DNA of 64,000 bases. Source: Sphingopyxis sp. BSN-002. Its GTDB lineage: Bacteria > Pseudomonadota > Alphaproteobacteria > Sphingomonadales > Sphingomonadaceae. A model generated the notes under the pieces. The model saw nothing but the letters and a program-made list of their open reading frames with translations. It did not search any database and had not been told where the DNA came from. Positions 1 through 8,297 of the stretch are shown piece after piece. The stretch is from the NCBI RefSeq assembly GCF_022024275.1, contig NZ_CP091804.1:2870501-2934500 (forward strand). The letters are read 5' to 3'. Position 1 is the first letter of the stretch. Every line of letters starts with the position of its first letter. Made by a program: the position numbers and the translations under genes.

Positions 1-1167
1 ATGCTTCGCGCGGCGGACGAGCACGATGATCTGGTGCTGCAACCATTCGGTCAGCAGCTGGTGCAGCCCCATCACCTTCGGAGTGCGCGTCGCGTCGAGG
101 ACGTTGAGGTTCAGCGCAAAGCGGTTCTCGAGCTCGCTCAGCCGGTACAGGCTTTCCTTGAGGATCTCGGGGTCGACGTTGCGGCTCTTCGGCACCAGCA
201 CGATGCGCAGATCCTCGGCGCTCTCGTCACGCACATCCTCGAGGATCGGCAATTTCTTGTCGGCAATCAGTTGCGCGATCTGTTCGATCAGCTTGCCCTT
301 GGCGACGCCGTACGGGATTTCGCTGATGACGAGCTGCCAGGTGCCACCTGGCTGCTTCTCGATCCCTGTTTCTTCCCAGCTTCCATCTGCGTGCTTCCCC
401 AAGGAAAAGCGTGCTCGAACGCGAAAGCCGCCGCGCCCGGTCTCATAGGCGTGCCGGATCGTCTCGGGCCCGTCGACGATGATGCCGCCGGTGGGAAAAT
501 CGGGGCCCTTCACATGCTCCAGAAGGTCTGCGAGTTCGGCCTTCGGATTCTCGATCAGCACCAGTGCGGCGTCGATCACCTCGGCGGCATTGTGCGGCGG
601 AATGTTCGTCGCCATGCCGACTGCGATCCCGCTCGCGCCGTTCGCGAGCAGGTTCGGGAACAGCCCCGGCATGATCTCGGGCTCTTCGTCCTCGCCGTTA
701 TAGGTCGGCTTGAAATCGACCGTGCCCTCGTCGAGCCCCTGCATCAGGTCGATCGCGACCCGCGTCAGCCGCGCTTCGGTGTAGCGATAGGCCGCAGCAT
801 TATCGCCGTCGATGTTGCCGAAATTGCCCTGCCCGTCGACGAGCGGGTAGCGGAGCGAGAAATCCTGCGCGAGGCGGACCATCGCGTCATAGACTGCGGT
901 GTCGCCGTGCGGGTGGAATTTGCCGATGACGTCGCCGACGACGCGCGCCGATTTCTTGTACCCCTGCGACGGGTCGAGCCGCATCGCGCGCATCGCCCAC
1001 AGCAGGCGGCGGTGGACGGGCTTCAGGCCGTCGCGCAGATCGGGCAGCGAACGCGCCGTGATCGTCGACAGCGCATAGACGAGGTAGCGCTCGGACAGCG
1101 CGCTGTCGAACGGGGTGTCGATATTGCCGGGCTCGGAAGGCGGAAGGTCGTCGGTCGTACTGGCCAT
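1..1167 (-). CDS. parC: DNA topoisomerase IV subunit A, N-terminal part (3' end outside the window)
   Basis: Decatenating type IIA topoisomerase subunit that cuts and rejoins DNA, acting with ParE. The frame opens with ATG at 1167 and runs 389 codons off the left edge with no stop, so roughly the second half is missing. After a short leader the protein reads like the GyrA/ParC breakage domain: [10 protein letters not shown] (about residues 27-36), [13 protein letters not shown] (47-59), the quinolone-determining stretch [12 protein letters not shown] (85-96) and the active-site motif RYTEARL with the catalytic Tyr at about 129. Thr90 and Asp94 sit where Escherichia coli ParC has Ser80 and Glu84. 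ParC rather than GyrA is preferred from the [14 protein letters not shown] and [18 protein letters not shown] wording typical of alphaproteobacterial ParC; the C-terminal domain that would settle it is outside the window. Confidence 0.93.
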   Translation of the reverse strand, partial: MASTTDDLPPSEPGNIDTPFDSALSERYLVYALSTITARSLPDLRDGLKPVHRRLLWAMRAMRLDPSQGYKKSARVVGDVIGKFHPHGDTAVYDAMVRLAQDFSLRYPLVDGQGNFGNIDGDNAAAYRYTEARLTRVAIDLMQGLDEGTVDFKPTYNGEDEEPEIMPGLFPNLLANGASGIAVGMATNIPPHNAAEVIDAALVLIENPKAELADLLEHVKGPDFPTGGIIVDGPETIRHAYETGRGGFRVRARFSLGKHADGSWEETGIEKQPGGTWQLVISEIPYGVAKGKLIEQIAQLIADKKLPILEDVRDESAEDLRIVLVPKSRNVDPEILKESLYRLSELENRFALNLNVLDATRTPKVMGLHQLLTEWLQHQIIVLVRRAKH

Positions 1168-1210
1168 TATCGGGCGCCGATAGCAATCCTGACGTTACAA
1201 GGCAAAGGGC

Positions 1211-2620
1211 TTAGGGTTTGTCGGCGTAGGCCTTGACCAGATCGAACATGTAATCGCGCCCGACATAGACCGCCTTCACCTCGGCGCGTTCGTTGAGGCC
1301 GTGGACGCCATTGCCGTCAGGGTCGCCCCAGATGCCGGGAATGCCATAGGTCGGAATCCCCGCGGCGCCGAGGAAGGTCGCGTCGGTATAGCCGTTCGCC
1401 ATCGACGGGATGACCTTCAGCCCCGGCCAATATTTGTCGACGAGTTTCTGCATCGGCCCGATGATCTTCGGGTCGAGCGAAGGCGACGGCGGGGCAGGGC
1501 GCTTGGGGGGCAGCTGCGTGACGGTAACACCGGGGTCGCCGATCACCTTGATCAGTTCCTCGCGGATGCTCTCGATGCTGTGTCCGGGGAAGATGCGGCA
1601 GTTGATGTTCGCGCCGGCGCGTTGCGGGAGCGCATTGGGGGCATGCCCGCCATCGAGCAGGGTCGCGACGCAAGTGGTACGGATATTGCCGTGCAGAAAG
1701 CGGTCGGCGTTGACGATCGCCCCGGCCGCCTTGTCGCCATTGTCCTTGGCGAGCGCGACCATGGCATTGCCCAGCGCGTCGGCGCGCGCGGCCCCTGCTT
1801 CGGCGAAAAAGCGCCGCGTCGTGTCGGTCATCTCGACCGGAAATTCATATTCGTCGATCTTCGTCAGCGCGCGCGACAACTGATAGATAGCATTGTCGCG
1901 GACCGGGACCGAGCTGTGGCCGCCGGGATTGCGGGTTTCGAGGCGGAAATTGGCGAAGGTCTTTTCGCCGACCTGCACCGATTGGCCGACGACCTTGCCC
2001 TTGCCGTCGCTGTCGCCGCCTCCGCCCTCGTTGAGCGCGAATTCGGCGTCGATCAGGTCGCGCTTGTTCGTGGCGAGCCATTCGGCACCGTTGAACGCGC
2101 CATTGGTTTCCTCGCCGCAGGTAAGGGCAAGTTTCACCGTGCGTTTCGGCTTGTAGCCTTCCTTCCTGAAGCGGATCAGCGTGTCGACCCACACCGCCGC
2201 CTGTGCCTTGTCGTCGAGCGTGCCGCGGCCGTAGAAATAACCGTTTTCCTCGATCATTATGAACGGGTCGCGTTCCCAATCCTCGCGCTTCGCCTCGACG
2301 ACGTCGATGTGCGCGATCAGCAGGATCGGCTTCGCGGTCTTCGATGTGCCCGGATAGATCGCGACGAGGCCTCCCTCCTTCGGATGCTCGGGGGTTGCGA
2401 AAAGCGTGAGCTGGCTGTCGGCAAAGCCCGCCGCCTTCATGCGGGCGGCCATGCGCTCGGCGGCGAGGGTGCAACTGCCCGACGAGAGCGTCGTGTTGGT
2501 TTCGACGAGTTCCTTGTAGAGATCGCGGAAGGCGAGCTGGTCTGCACGCGGGGCATCCTGTGCCACCGCGGGTGTCGCCACGAGCAGCGCCGAAGTCAGC
2601 AGCGCGGTCCAGTTCTTCAT
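1211..2620 (-). CDS. Secreted M20-family zinc peptidase
   Basis: A 469-residue M20/M25/M40 metallopeptidase, probably a periplasmic di- or aminoacyl peptidase. Residues 1-20 form a signal peptide ending AVA-Q. Family motifs are visible: AHIDVV around 103-108 (first zinc-ligand histidine and aspartate), RGTLDDKAQ around 132-140 (bridging aspartate) and TCGEETNGAFNG around 167-178 (general-base glutamates), with a late histidine in GVHGLNERAE near the C-terminus. The start is supported by a GGGGAGG Shine-Dalgarno five bases upstream. It is convergent with nothing and lies 43 bp upstream of parC on the same strand. The substrate cannot be read from the sequence. Confidence 0.88.
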   Translation of the reverse strand: MKNWTALLTSALLVATPAVAQDAPRADQLAFRDLYKELVETNTTLSSGSCTLAAERMAARMKAAGFADSQLTLFATPEHPKEGGLVAIYPGTSKTAKPILLIAHIDVVEAKREDWERDPFIMIEENGYFYGRGTLDDKAQAAVWVDTLIRFRKEGYKPKRTVKLALTCGEETNGAFNGAEWLATNKRDLIDAEFALNEGGGGDSDGKGKVVGQSVQVGEKTFANFRLETRNPGGHSSVPVRDNAIYQLSRALTKIDEYEFPVEMTDTTRRFFAEAGAARADALGNAMVALAKDNGDKAAGAIVNADRFLHGNIRTTCVATLLDGGHAPNALPQRAGANINCRIFPGHSIESIREELIKVIGDPGVTVTQLPPKRPAPPSPSLDPKIIGPMQKLVDKYWPGLKVIPSMANGYTDATFLGAAGIPTYGIPGIWGDPDGNGVHGLNERAEVKAVYVGRDYMFDLVKAYADKP

Positions 2621-2727
2621 TCAAGCCTCCCCTGTCGATCGGGCAAAGGGAGCAGAAAGCGTGTCCGGCCGCAAGCGGCTTGCCTGCCACGACGCTTTCG
2701 CGCAAGTGCTGGAGCAGGGGAGAGCGA

Positions 2728-3357
2728 ATGACATCTATCGAGGATCACCCGCCGGGACCGGTTGCGCGCGCGGTGAAATGGCTGCTGCTGCTGATGTACC
2801 GCGCGCGCGGCTGGAAAGCTGTCGGCGAAGTGCCCGAGCCGAGGCGCTTCATCATCATTGCCGCACCGCACACGAGCAACTGGGACTTTGTAAACTTCCT
2901 CGGCCTTACCGCCGATCTGAAGGTGCGCGCGCATTTCATGGGCAAGCTGTCGCTGTTCAAATGGCCGATCGGCGGCTTCATGAAACAGATGGGCGGCATC
3001 CCCGTTGATCGCCGCAACGCCAGCAATGTGGTGCAGCAGATGGTCGACGAATTCGCGCGCCGTGCGGAATTCATGCTGACCGTCGCGCCCGAGGGGACGC
3101 GCGGCAAGGCAAAGAAGTGGCGCACCGGCTTCTACCAGATCGCGCTTGCGGCAAAGGTGCCGCTGGTCGTCGGTTTCATGGACTATGGCCGCAAAACGGG
3201 CGGGCTTGGTCCGCTGATCTGGCCCACCGGCGATTTTCGCGCCGATATGATGAAGGTGCTGGAGACCTATAAAAGCTGCATTCCCAAATTCCCCGAGCGT
3301 GCGGTAAGCTCGATCGACGATATCGTCGGCACGGAGGATGAAGGAGCGCGCGGATGA
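2728..3357 (+). CDS. Lysophospholipid acyltransferase family protein
   Basis: A 209-residue PlsC-like acyltransferase, a family that transfers an acyl chain to lysophosphatidate or a related acceptor at the inner membrane. The HX4D catalytic motif is present as HTSNWD (residues 48-53) and the acceptor-binding motif as PEGTR (121-125); a GGIPVDR block (about 89-95) matches the family's third conserved block. I chose the ATG at 2728 rather than an upstream in-frame one because a purine-rich GGGGAGAG precedes it and the upstream frame overlaps the M20 gene. It is the first gene of a tight operon: its stop overlaps the next start by four bases (ATGA). The exact acceptor is unknown. Confidence 0.88.
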   Translation: MTSIEDHPPGPVARAVKWLLLLMYRARGWKAVGEVPEPRRFIIIAAPHTSNWDFVNFLGLTADLKVRAHFMGKLSLFKWPIGGFMKQMGGIPVDRRNASNVVQQMVDEFARRAEFMLTVAPEGTRGKAKKWRTGFYQIALAAKVPLVVGFMDYGRKTGGLGPLIWPTGDFRADMMKVLETYKSCIPKFPERAVSSIDDIVGTEDEGARG

Positions 3358-4214
3358 GCGAAGCGCTGACGCTGCTGGGCATCAATTTCGCCGGATTGAT
3401 CGCGGTGATCCTGATCCTGTGGTGGATCGCCGTCGCGATCCGCGACGTATCGTTCATCGACGCCTTCTGGGCCTTCGGCATGGTGTTGCTGGCATGGGGC
3501 AGCGCGTGGCAGGCGGGAATCGAGGGGCTGCACGGGCGGCTGTTGCTCGGACTGACATCCCTGTGGGGATTGCGTCTTGCGATCCATCTTTTCGTCCGCT
3601 GGCGATCGCATGGCGAGGATCCGCGCTATGCAAAGATCATCGCGCGGCAGATGGAGACCAGGAAATGGAGCTGGGCAAAGGTGGCGCTGCTCACGGTCTT
3701 CCTGACGCAGGCGCCTTTGCTATTCATCACAAGTCTGCCGGCGCAGATCGGCATTTGGGCAAGCGCGGCCGATTGGGCGGGCGCGACCTCGCTGATCCGC
3801 ATGGCGGGTGCATTTCCGCCGCCGGCCGTGGGCCTTGTCGGCTGGATCGGGGTCGTTGCGGCGCTGATCGGCATTGCGTTTGAAACCATCGGTGATGCCC
3901 AGCTCGATCGTTTCCGCAAGGATCCGGCGAACAAGGGCAAGGTGCTCGACACGGGATTGTGGCGCTATACGCGGCATCCCAATTATTTCGGCGACGCGCT
4001 GACCTGGTGGGGGCTGTGGCTGATCGCCGCCGACCTCGGCCCGTGGATTGCCTTGGCGAGCGTGATCGGGCCACTTTTCCTGACCTTCACGCTGACGAAA
4101 TGGTCGGGCAAGGCGCTGCTCGAAAAGGGACTGCACAAGACCCGGCCCGACTATGCCGCCTATGTCCAGCGCACTTCGGGCTTCATTCCATGGCCGCCAA
4201 AGACCAGGGGCTAG
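3354..4214 (+). CDS. DUF1295 / steroid 5-alpha-reductase-like membrane protein
   Basis: A 286-residue polytopic inner-membrane protein. Hydrophobic segments lie at about 10-27, 38-50, 60-78, 100-120, 150-180 and 205-250. The C-terminal third has GLWRYTRHPNYFGDALTWW, the signature of DUF1295 proteins and of the steroid-reductase/isoprenylcysteine methyltransferase superfamily, in which the RHPNY-type motif binds NADPH or a methyl donor. The substrate is not known. It overlaps the acyltransferase stop by four bases and the next gene by 25 bases, so the operon is probably translationally coupled and may concern membrane lipids (inference from neighbours). Confidence 0.85.
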   Translation: MSEALTLLGINFAGLIAVILILWWIAVAIRDVSFIDAFWAFGMVLLAWGSAWQAGIEGLHGRLLLGLTSLWGLRLAIHLFVRWRSHGEDPRYAKIIARQMETRKWSWAKVALLTVFLTQAPLLFITSLPAQIGIWASAADWAGATSLIRMAGAFPPPAVGLVGWIGVVAALIGIAFETIGDAQLDRFRKDPANKGKVLDTGLWRYTRHPNYFGDALTWWGLWLIAADLGPWIALASVIGPLFLTFTLTKWSGKALLEKGLHKTRPDYAAYVQRTSGFIPWPPKTRG

Positions 4215-4594
4215 GCAGCGAGGAAAGCGCCGCCGACGTGTCGGCGCTCGGCGATGCGCCGCGCATCCGCGCTATCCTGACCGCGGCGGCGCGCGAGGGG
4301 CGCAGCGTCAGCTATTCCGAACTGCTCGGCGACCTCGGCTTCCGTTTCACGCGCCCCAAGATGCGCGCGGTGTGCAAGACGCTCGCCGAGGTCGACCGGC
4401 TCACCGCGCTCGATGGTGAGCCCGATCTTGCGGTGCTGCTGGTACGCGAGAGCGATCGGCTGCCCGGACAGGGCTGGTGGGTCGGCGGGACAGCGCTGCT
4501 CCTCGGCTACGACGGCCCGTGGGAGGGCGCCGCCGCCGCGCGCTTCATCCGCGAACAGCAGCAGGCGGTGTTCGACTATTGGGCGGAGCGATAG
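4190..4594 (+). CDS. Uncharacterised 134-residue protein
   Basis: Small soluble protein that I do not recognise as a characterised enzyme. It has a helical N-terminal half with RSVSYSELLGDLGFRF (about 37-52) and a conserved-looking segment AVLLVRESDRLPGQGWW (about 82-98) resembling uncharacterised short proteins with a LPGxG(F/W) motif. Its ATG at 4190 lies inside the end of the DUF1295 gene, a 25-base overlap, and its stop is two bases before the next start, so it belongs to the operon. No signal peptide or membrane segment is seen. Confidence 0.7.
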   Translation: MAAKDQGLGSEESAADVSALGDAPRIRAILTAAAREGRSVSYSELLGDLGFRFTRPKMRAVCKTLAEVDRLTALDGEPDLAVLLVRESDRLPGQGWWVGGTALLLGYDGPWEGAAAARFIREQQQAVFDYWAER

Positions 4595-4596
4595 GC

Positions 4597-5292
4597 ATGG
4601 GCGAATGGGTCGCCGGGCTTGTCCGCATCCTGCTGAGTCTGATGCTGTTCGCGGGGCTGTACGAATATGCGCCGCGGTCGTGGGGCGGGCTTGCGGTGCT
4701 GATCGCGCTCGTGGCGATGAGCTTCCTCGTTACTCTCTTCCACGAACTCGGCCATGCCCTCGCGGTCTGGCGGCAGCGGGGCACGGTGCTGGCGATTTCG
4801 GTGTTCGGTGTGACCTATGCTCCGCTCAAGCGTCGGCTGACCTTCGAACCGCTGCCCCGGGGTGGCGACCTTGGCGGTTTCGTCCGCTTGCGCGCGCCGG
4901 AGGGCGGCTGGACGCGGCGGCAACATGCGATTGTGCTCGCCGCCGGGCCGCTTGCCGACGCCGCGATTGCCCTGCTGGCGCTCGCGGCATCGGTGGTGCT
5001 GTCGGTGCCGGCCGCCTCTCCACCGCGAAACGCAGCGACGGTCGTGGGCTATGATCTGCACGACATTCCGGCAACGCGGGCGAGCGGGCTGCCGACGGCC
5101 GAGGCGTTCGAACAGATCCGTGTCGACGACCGGACCATCGATCTGGCACCGGTCGCGTCGATGCTGATGGTGGTTGCCTTCATTTCCTCGCTCGGGAACT
5201 TGCTGCCCTATCGCGGCAGCGACGGCGCCGGATTGCTTGCCTTGTGGCGTGGGCGCAACCGCTTCACCCGATCGAAGAAGGCTGGCCGATGA
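4597..5292 (+). CDS. M50 (site-2-protease-like) membrane metalloprotease
   Basis: A 231-residue membrane protein with the zinc-binding HELGH motif (residues 49-53) at the end of a hydrophobic helix, an AAGPLADAAIAL segment (about 115-126), and a late NLLPYRGSDG block that matches the NxxPxxxxDG second zinc-ligand motif of M50 intramembrane proteases. This order is what the family shows. It lacks a PDZ domain, so it is a minimal form. It sits in the acyltransferase/DUF1295 operon and overlaps the following GNAT gene by four bases. No substrate, such as an anti-sigma factor, is encoded next to it. Confidence 0.8.
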   Translation: MGEWVAGLVRILLSLMLFAGLYEYAPRSWGGLAVLIALVAMSFLVTLFHELGHALAVWRQRGTVLAISVFGVTYAPLKRRLTFEPLPRGGDLGGFVRLRAPEGGWTRRQHAIVLAAGPLADAAIALLALAASVVLSVPAASPPRNAATVVGYDLHDIPATRASGLPTAEAFEQIRVDDRTIDLAPVASMLMVVAFISSLGNLLPYRGSDGAGLLALWRGRNRFTRSKKAGR

Positions 5293-5792
5293 TCCCGACA
5301 CTGGACACCGAGCGCCTGATCCTGCGCGCGCCCGAGGCCGGCGACTTCCCCGTCTATCGCGACTTCTTCGCCGATGCCGCGGCGTCACGCTTCTACGGCG
5401 GGCCGATGGATGCCAGCGCGGCGTGGCGCGTGCTCGCCGCCGACCTCGGCCACTGGGCACTGCGCGGCTATGGCCGTTGGGCTGTCGTCGAGCGCGCGAG
5501 CGGGCGGATGATCGGCGGCTGCGGCCTCTGGTGGGCCGAGGGCTGGCCGCGCTCCGAACTTACCTGGTGGATCGTGCCGGAGGCGCGGCGCATGGGTTAT
5601 GCCGCCGAAGCATCACGCGCGGCGATCGCCTTCGGCTATCGCACGCTCGGCTGGGACCTCGTCGAGACGCATATGAACGACGCGAATGTCGCGGCGCGCC
5701 AGCTTGCCGAAAAGCTCGGGGGCACCGTGCTCATGCGCGAGCGCTTTCCCGACGGGCTGGAGCGCGACATCTACGCGCTCCCCGATCGCTGA
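5289..5792 (+). CDS. GNAT-family N-acetyltransferase
   Basis: A 167-residue acetyltransferase of the RimJ/RimL-like type. It begins with TERLILRAPEAGDF, the usual first strand and helix, and contains the acetyl-CoA-binding region around PEARRMGYAAEASRAAI (about 97-113) followed by HMNDANVAARQLAEKLG near the end, typical of the motif where a neighbour-residue asparagine contacts the cofactor. Last gene of the operon, coupled by an ATGA overlap to the M50 gene. It is convergent with the oxygenase gene three bases beyond its stop. The acceptor is unknown. Confidence 0.87.
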   Translation: MIPTLDTERLILRAPEAGDFPVYRDFFADAAASRFYGGPMDASAAWRVLAADLGHWALRGYGRWAVVERASGRMIGGCGLWWAEGWPRSELTWWIVPEARRMGYAAEASRAAIAFGYRTLGWDLVETHMNDANVAARQLAEKLGGTVLMRERFPDGLERDIYALPDR

Positions 5793-5795
5793 GGT

Positions 5796-6725
5796 CTATT
5801 TCTTCAACCCGATCTCGCGCAGTCGTTCCTGCAGATAGTCGTCGGCGGTGATCGGCGTGGGATAGAGGTTGGGGTGCGATGCGCTGACGCAGCTTTCCAG
5901 CGTCTCGATCGGATAGTCCGAGCGGAAGTGCAGGAAGAAGGGCATCGAGTAGCGCGCAACGCTGGCGCGGCCGGCGTCGGGGTTGCGGACACGGTGCGTG
6001 GTCGAGGGCAGGCGGTTGTTGGTCAGCCGCTGCAACATGTCGCCGACATTGACCGCCATCGCGCCCGGCGGGGGCGAGACGGGAAGCCAGCTGCCATCCT
6101 TGTCGAGGATTTCGAGGCCGGCTTCCTCGGCGCCGAGCAACAGCGTGATCGTGTTGATGTCCTCGTGCGCCTCGGCGCGGATGCCCTTCGCGGGAGCCGC
6201 GACCGGCGGATAGTGGAGGAGGCGCATCACGCTGTTGCCGTCCTTCACCGTGTCGTCAAAGAAATCGGGCGCGAGGCCAAGGTAGCGCGCGATTCCCGAG
6301 AGGAGCCGGCCGCCGACGCGGTCGAACTCGGCGAACAGCTTGTCATAGACCGCGCGGAAGCCGTCGACCTCGGCCGGCCAGACGTTGTTCGGCTGCTGCG
6401 CGGCGAGACGGTGGCCCGCGGGCAGGTCGCGGCCGACGTGCCAGAATTCCTTGAGGTCGACTTCCTTCGCGCCCTTCGCGATCTCGGTGCCGAACGGCGT
6501 ATAGCCGCGCGCGCCGCCGCCGCCGGGAATATGATAGGCGCGCTTTTGATCCTCGGGCAGCGCGAAGAAATCCTTCGCCTTCGTCCAGGCGTCGTCGATC
6601 AGCGCGGGGTCGATGCCATGATCGGTAATCATCGCAAAGCCGAAGCGTTCGAAAGAGGCGCCGAAATCATGCGCGAACTGGTCGGCGGGGAGCGACATGG
6701 AAATGACGGGAACGGCAGCGGTCAT
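5796..6725 (-). CDS. 2-oxoglutarate/Fe(II) oxygenase, isopenicillin-N-synthase-like
   Basis: A 309-residue non-haem iron oxygenase of the IPNS/ACC-oxidase/gibberellin-oxidase group. The N-terminal DIOX_N-like region contains FGFAMITDHGID (about 28-39). The catalytic facial triad is visible: His187 and Asp189 in AHEDI and His244 in TTHRV, and the co-substrate-binding RxS is Arg253-Ala-Ser255. I use the ATG at 6725 (MTAAVPVIS, the usual start of the family's first strand); another in-frame ATG lies five codons upstream at 6740. It is divergent from the EVE gene. The natural substrate cannot be predicted. Confidence 0.9.
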   Translation of the reverse strand: MTAAVPVISMSLPADQFAHDFGASFERFGFAMITDHGIDPALIDDAWTKAKDFFALPEDQKRAYHIPGGGGARGYTPFGTEIAKGAKEVDLKEFWHVGRDLPAGHRLAAQQPNNVWPAEVDGFRAVYDKLFAEFDRVGGRLLSGIARYLGLAPDFFDDTVKDGNSVMRLLHYPPVAAPAKGIRAEAHEDINTITLLLGAEEAGLEILDKDGSWLPVSPPPGAMAVNVGDMLQRLTNNRLPSTTHRVRNPDAGRASVARYSMPFFLHFRSDYPIETLESCVSASHPNLYPTPITADDYLQERLREIGLKK

Positions 6726-6858
6726 GTATATTATGTCCATTCGATAGGGGCAGCGCCTGCAGGGACGCCGGATGAGTCGCGATTTAGGCGCTGGCGCGCG
6801 CGGGTTAAAGGGAAAAAGGCGGTTCCACCCCGCGCGGGGCTCGGCTAAGCCCGCGATC

Positions 6859-7284
6859 ATGGCAAAGCAATATTGGCTGATGAAATCCGAACCCGACGCC
6901 TATGCGTGGGAGCAGCTCGTCAAGGATGGCACGGGGATGTGGGACGGGGTGCGCAACCACACCGCGAAGCTGAACCTGATGGCAATGAAGGTCGGCGACG
7001 AGGCGCTCTTCTATCACAGCAATATCGGCAAGGAATGCGTGGGGATCATGAAGATCACCGAGACCGCATCGCCCGATCCGACGGCGGAAAAGGGCTCGCC
7101 CTGGGTCATCGTTCGCGTCGCGCCGGTTCGTGCGCTCAAGCATCCGGTGACGCTCGCGGCGATCAAGGCCGATCCGAAGCTCGCCGACATGGACCTGATC
7201 CGCCAGTCGCGCCTCTCGGTCGGGCGCGTGACGCCCGATGAGTGGAAGCATATCCTGAAGAAGTCCGAAACGCCCGAGGGCTGA
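6859..7284 (+). CDS. EVE-domain protein
   Basis: A 141-residue single-domain EVE protein of the PUA/YTH-like fold. Such domains bind modified bases in DNA or RNA. The start MAKQYWLMKSEP and the middle GVRNHTAKLNLMAMKVGDE followed by ALFYHSN are the family's signature strands; WVIVRVAPVRAL is in the expected place. The chosen ATG at 6859 gives the family's usual length; an upstream in-frame start would add 29 residues of low-quality sequence. Stand-alone EVE proteins are common in alphaproteobacteria, where their role is not settled. Confidence 0.9.
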   Translation: MAKQYWLMKSEPDAYAWEQLVKDGTGMWDGVRNHTAKLNLMAMKVGDEALFYHSNIGKECVGIMKITETASPDPTAEKGSPWVIVRVAPVRALKHPVTLAAIKADPKLADMDLIRQSRLSVGRVTPDEWKHILKKSETPEG

Positions 7285-7297
7285 TCGGCGCGACCGG

Positions 7298-7609
7298 TCA
7301 GCTGCCGAGCTTGGTCTGCAGATGCTGCGCCACCGAGGGGTGGAGCGGATGGACGAACTCGCAGCCGTAGCTGTTGCCCTCGGCGCGTCGCACGACCGCC
7401 TCGAGCGGCTGAAGGCCGGGCAGGTTGACCCAGATATGCTTGCCGATCTGCGGCCGGAACGCGGTCACCATGCGAAAGCCGGTCGACGACAGGTCGAACA
7501 GGTCGGCGCCGAAGGGATTGAGCCCCGGCTCGCGGAAACGTGCGCGGGCCTGCACGGTTGCGCGCTCGGCCCCGCGTCCCTGCTTGGCGGCTTTTGTCGT
7601 TGTCAGCAC
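7298..7609 (-). CDS. PilZ-domain protein
   Basis: A 103-residue protein with a single PilZ-like fold: a basic N-terminal region (RATVQARARFREP) ahead of a DLSSTGFRMVTAF strand that matches the (D/N)xSxxG half of the cyclic-di-GMP-binding signature. The paired RxxxR half is present only loosely, so ligand binding is uncertain. Convergent with the EVE gene, 13 bases between the stops. A diguanylate cyclase gene and a second PilZ gene occur elsewhere in the window. Confidence 0.72.
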   Translation of the reverse strand: MLTTTKAAKQGRGAERATVQARARFREPGLNPFGADLFDLSSTGFRMVTAFRPQIGKHIWVNLPGLQPLEAVVRRAEGNSYGCEFVHPLHPSVAQHLQTKLGS

Positions 7610-7694
7610 TGCTTGCGAATCCCACCCGGTCTGTTTGATTCGCCGGATTTACTCCGCAGCTGGTTATCGCAAGGTGAAGGAATATGGTGAAATT

Positions 7695-8285
7695 TCAGGT
7701 GACGGGTGGCGTTTCGCCAACCGCCATCAGATGGCCGGGATAGGGTGTGACGAGCGCCGCTGCGTCGCGCCAGTCGGCGGTGAGCCAGCGCTCATGATCC
7801 TCGGGATGGAGGATCAGCGGCATTGCGGCAGGGCTATGACGCTCGACCAGCCTGTTGGGGTCGGTGGTCAGGATCGCGAAGCCCGGCCAATCCTCGTTCT
7901 GGCGCTGGATTCCGGCGAAGGCGAAGATCGGACGGCCGTCGACCGAGGCCCAGTGTTGGCGCTTCGCACCGGCGGCGCCCGACCATAAGGCAAAGCTCGT
8001 CGCGGGGATCAGGCAGCGAAGCTCGGGGTGGCGAAGTGTCCCGATCCAGAACGGACTTGCGAGATTGCGCACCGTCGCGACCGGTTGCGTTCCCTGCGGC
8101 GGCGGCGGGACGCCCCACAGCTTCGGACGCAGATAGCGGCGCGGGCCGCCGCGGCTGTCGGGGGTGATGACGGGTGCCGGTCGGCCGGGCGTCACATAGT
8201 CGCCGGTCCACGGATCGTCGCCGGCGTCGACCCCGAAAGTAACGGAAATCTGCGCTGCGGTGGCGTCGAGCCGGTAAAGCTGCAT
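7695..8285 (-). CDS. SRAP (YedK/HMCES)-like protein lacking the catalytic Cys and Glu
   Basis: A 196-residue protein of the SOS-response-associated-peptidase fold. Active members crosslink abasic DNA through Cys2 exposed after removal of Met1. Recognisable family segments are the start (QLYRLDATAAQI, compare MCNLYR in related alphaproteobacterial forms), the middle LWGVPPPP...TVRNLASPFW, RCLIPATSF and the late ERHSPAAMPLIL with the conserved histidine. However residue 2 is Gln, there is no Cys near the start, and the position of the active-site Glu (FYEW in YedK) reads FALW. An in-frame TAG lies five codons before the ATG, so no upstream start could restore the Cys. It is 12 bases downstream of arfB on the same strand. 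It is probably a non-catalytic paralogue. Confidence 0.8.
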   Translation of the reverse strand: MQLYRLDATAAQISVTFGVDAGDDPWTGDYVTPGRPAPVITPDSRGGPRRYLRPKLWGVPPPPQGTQPVATVRNLASPFWIGTLRHPELRCLIPATSFALWSGAAGAKRQHWASVDGRPIFAFAGIQRQNEDWPGFAILTTDPNRLVERHSPAAMPLILHPEDHERWLTADWRDAAALVTPYPGHLMAVGETPPVT

Positions 8286-8297
8286 CGCGGGTCCGGC

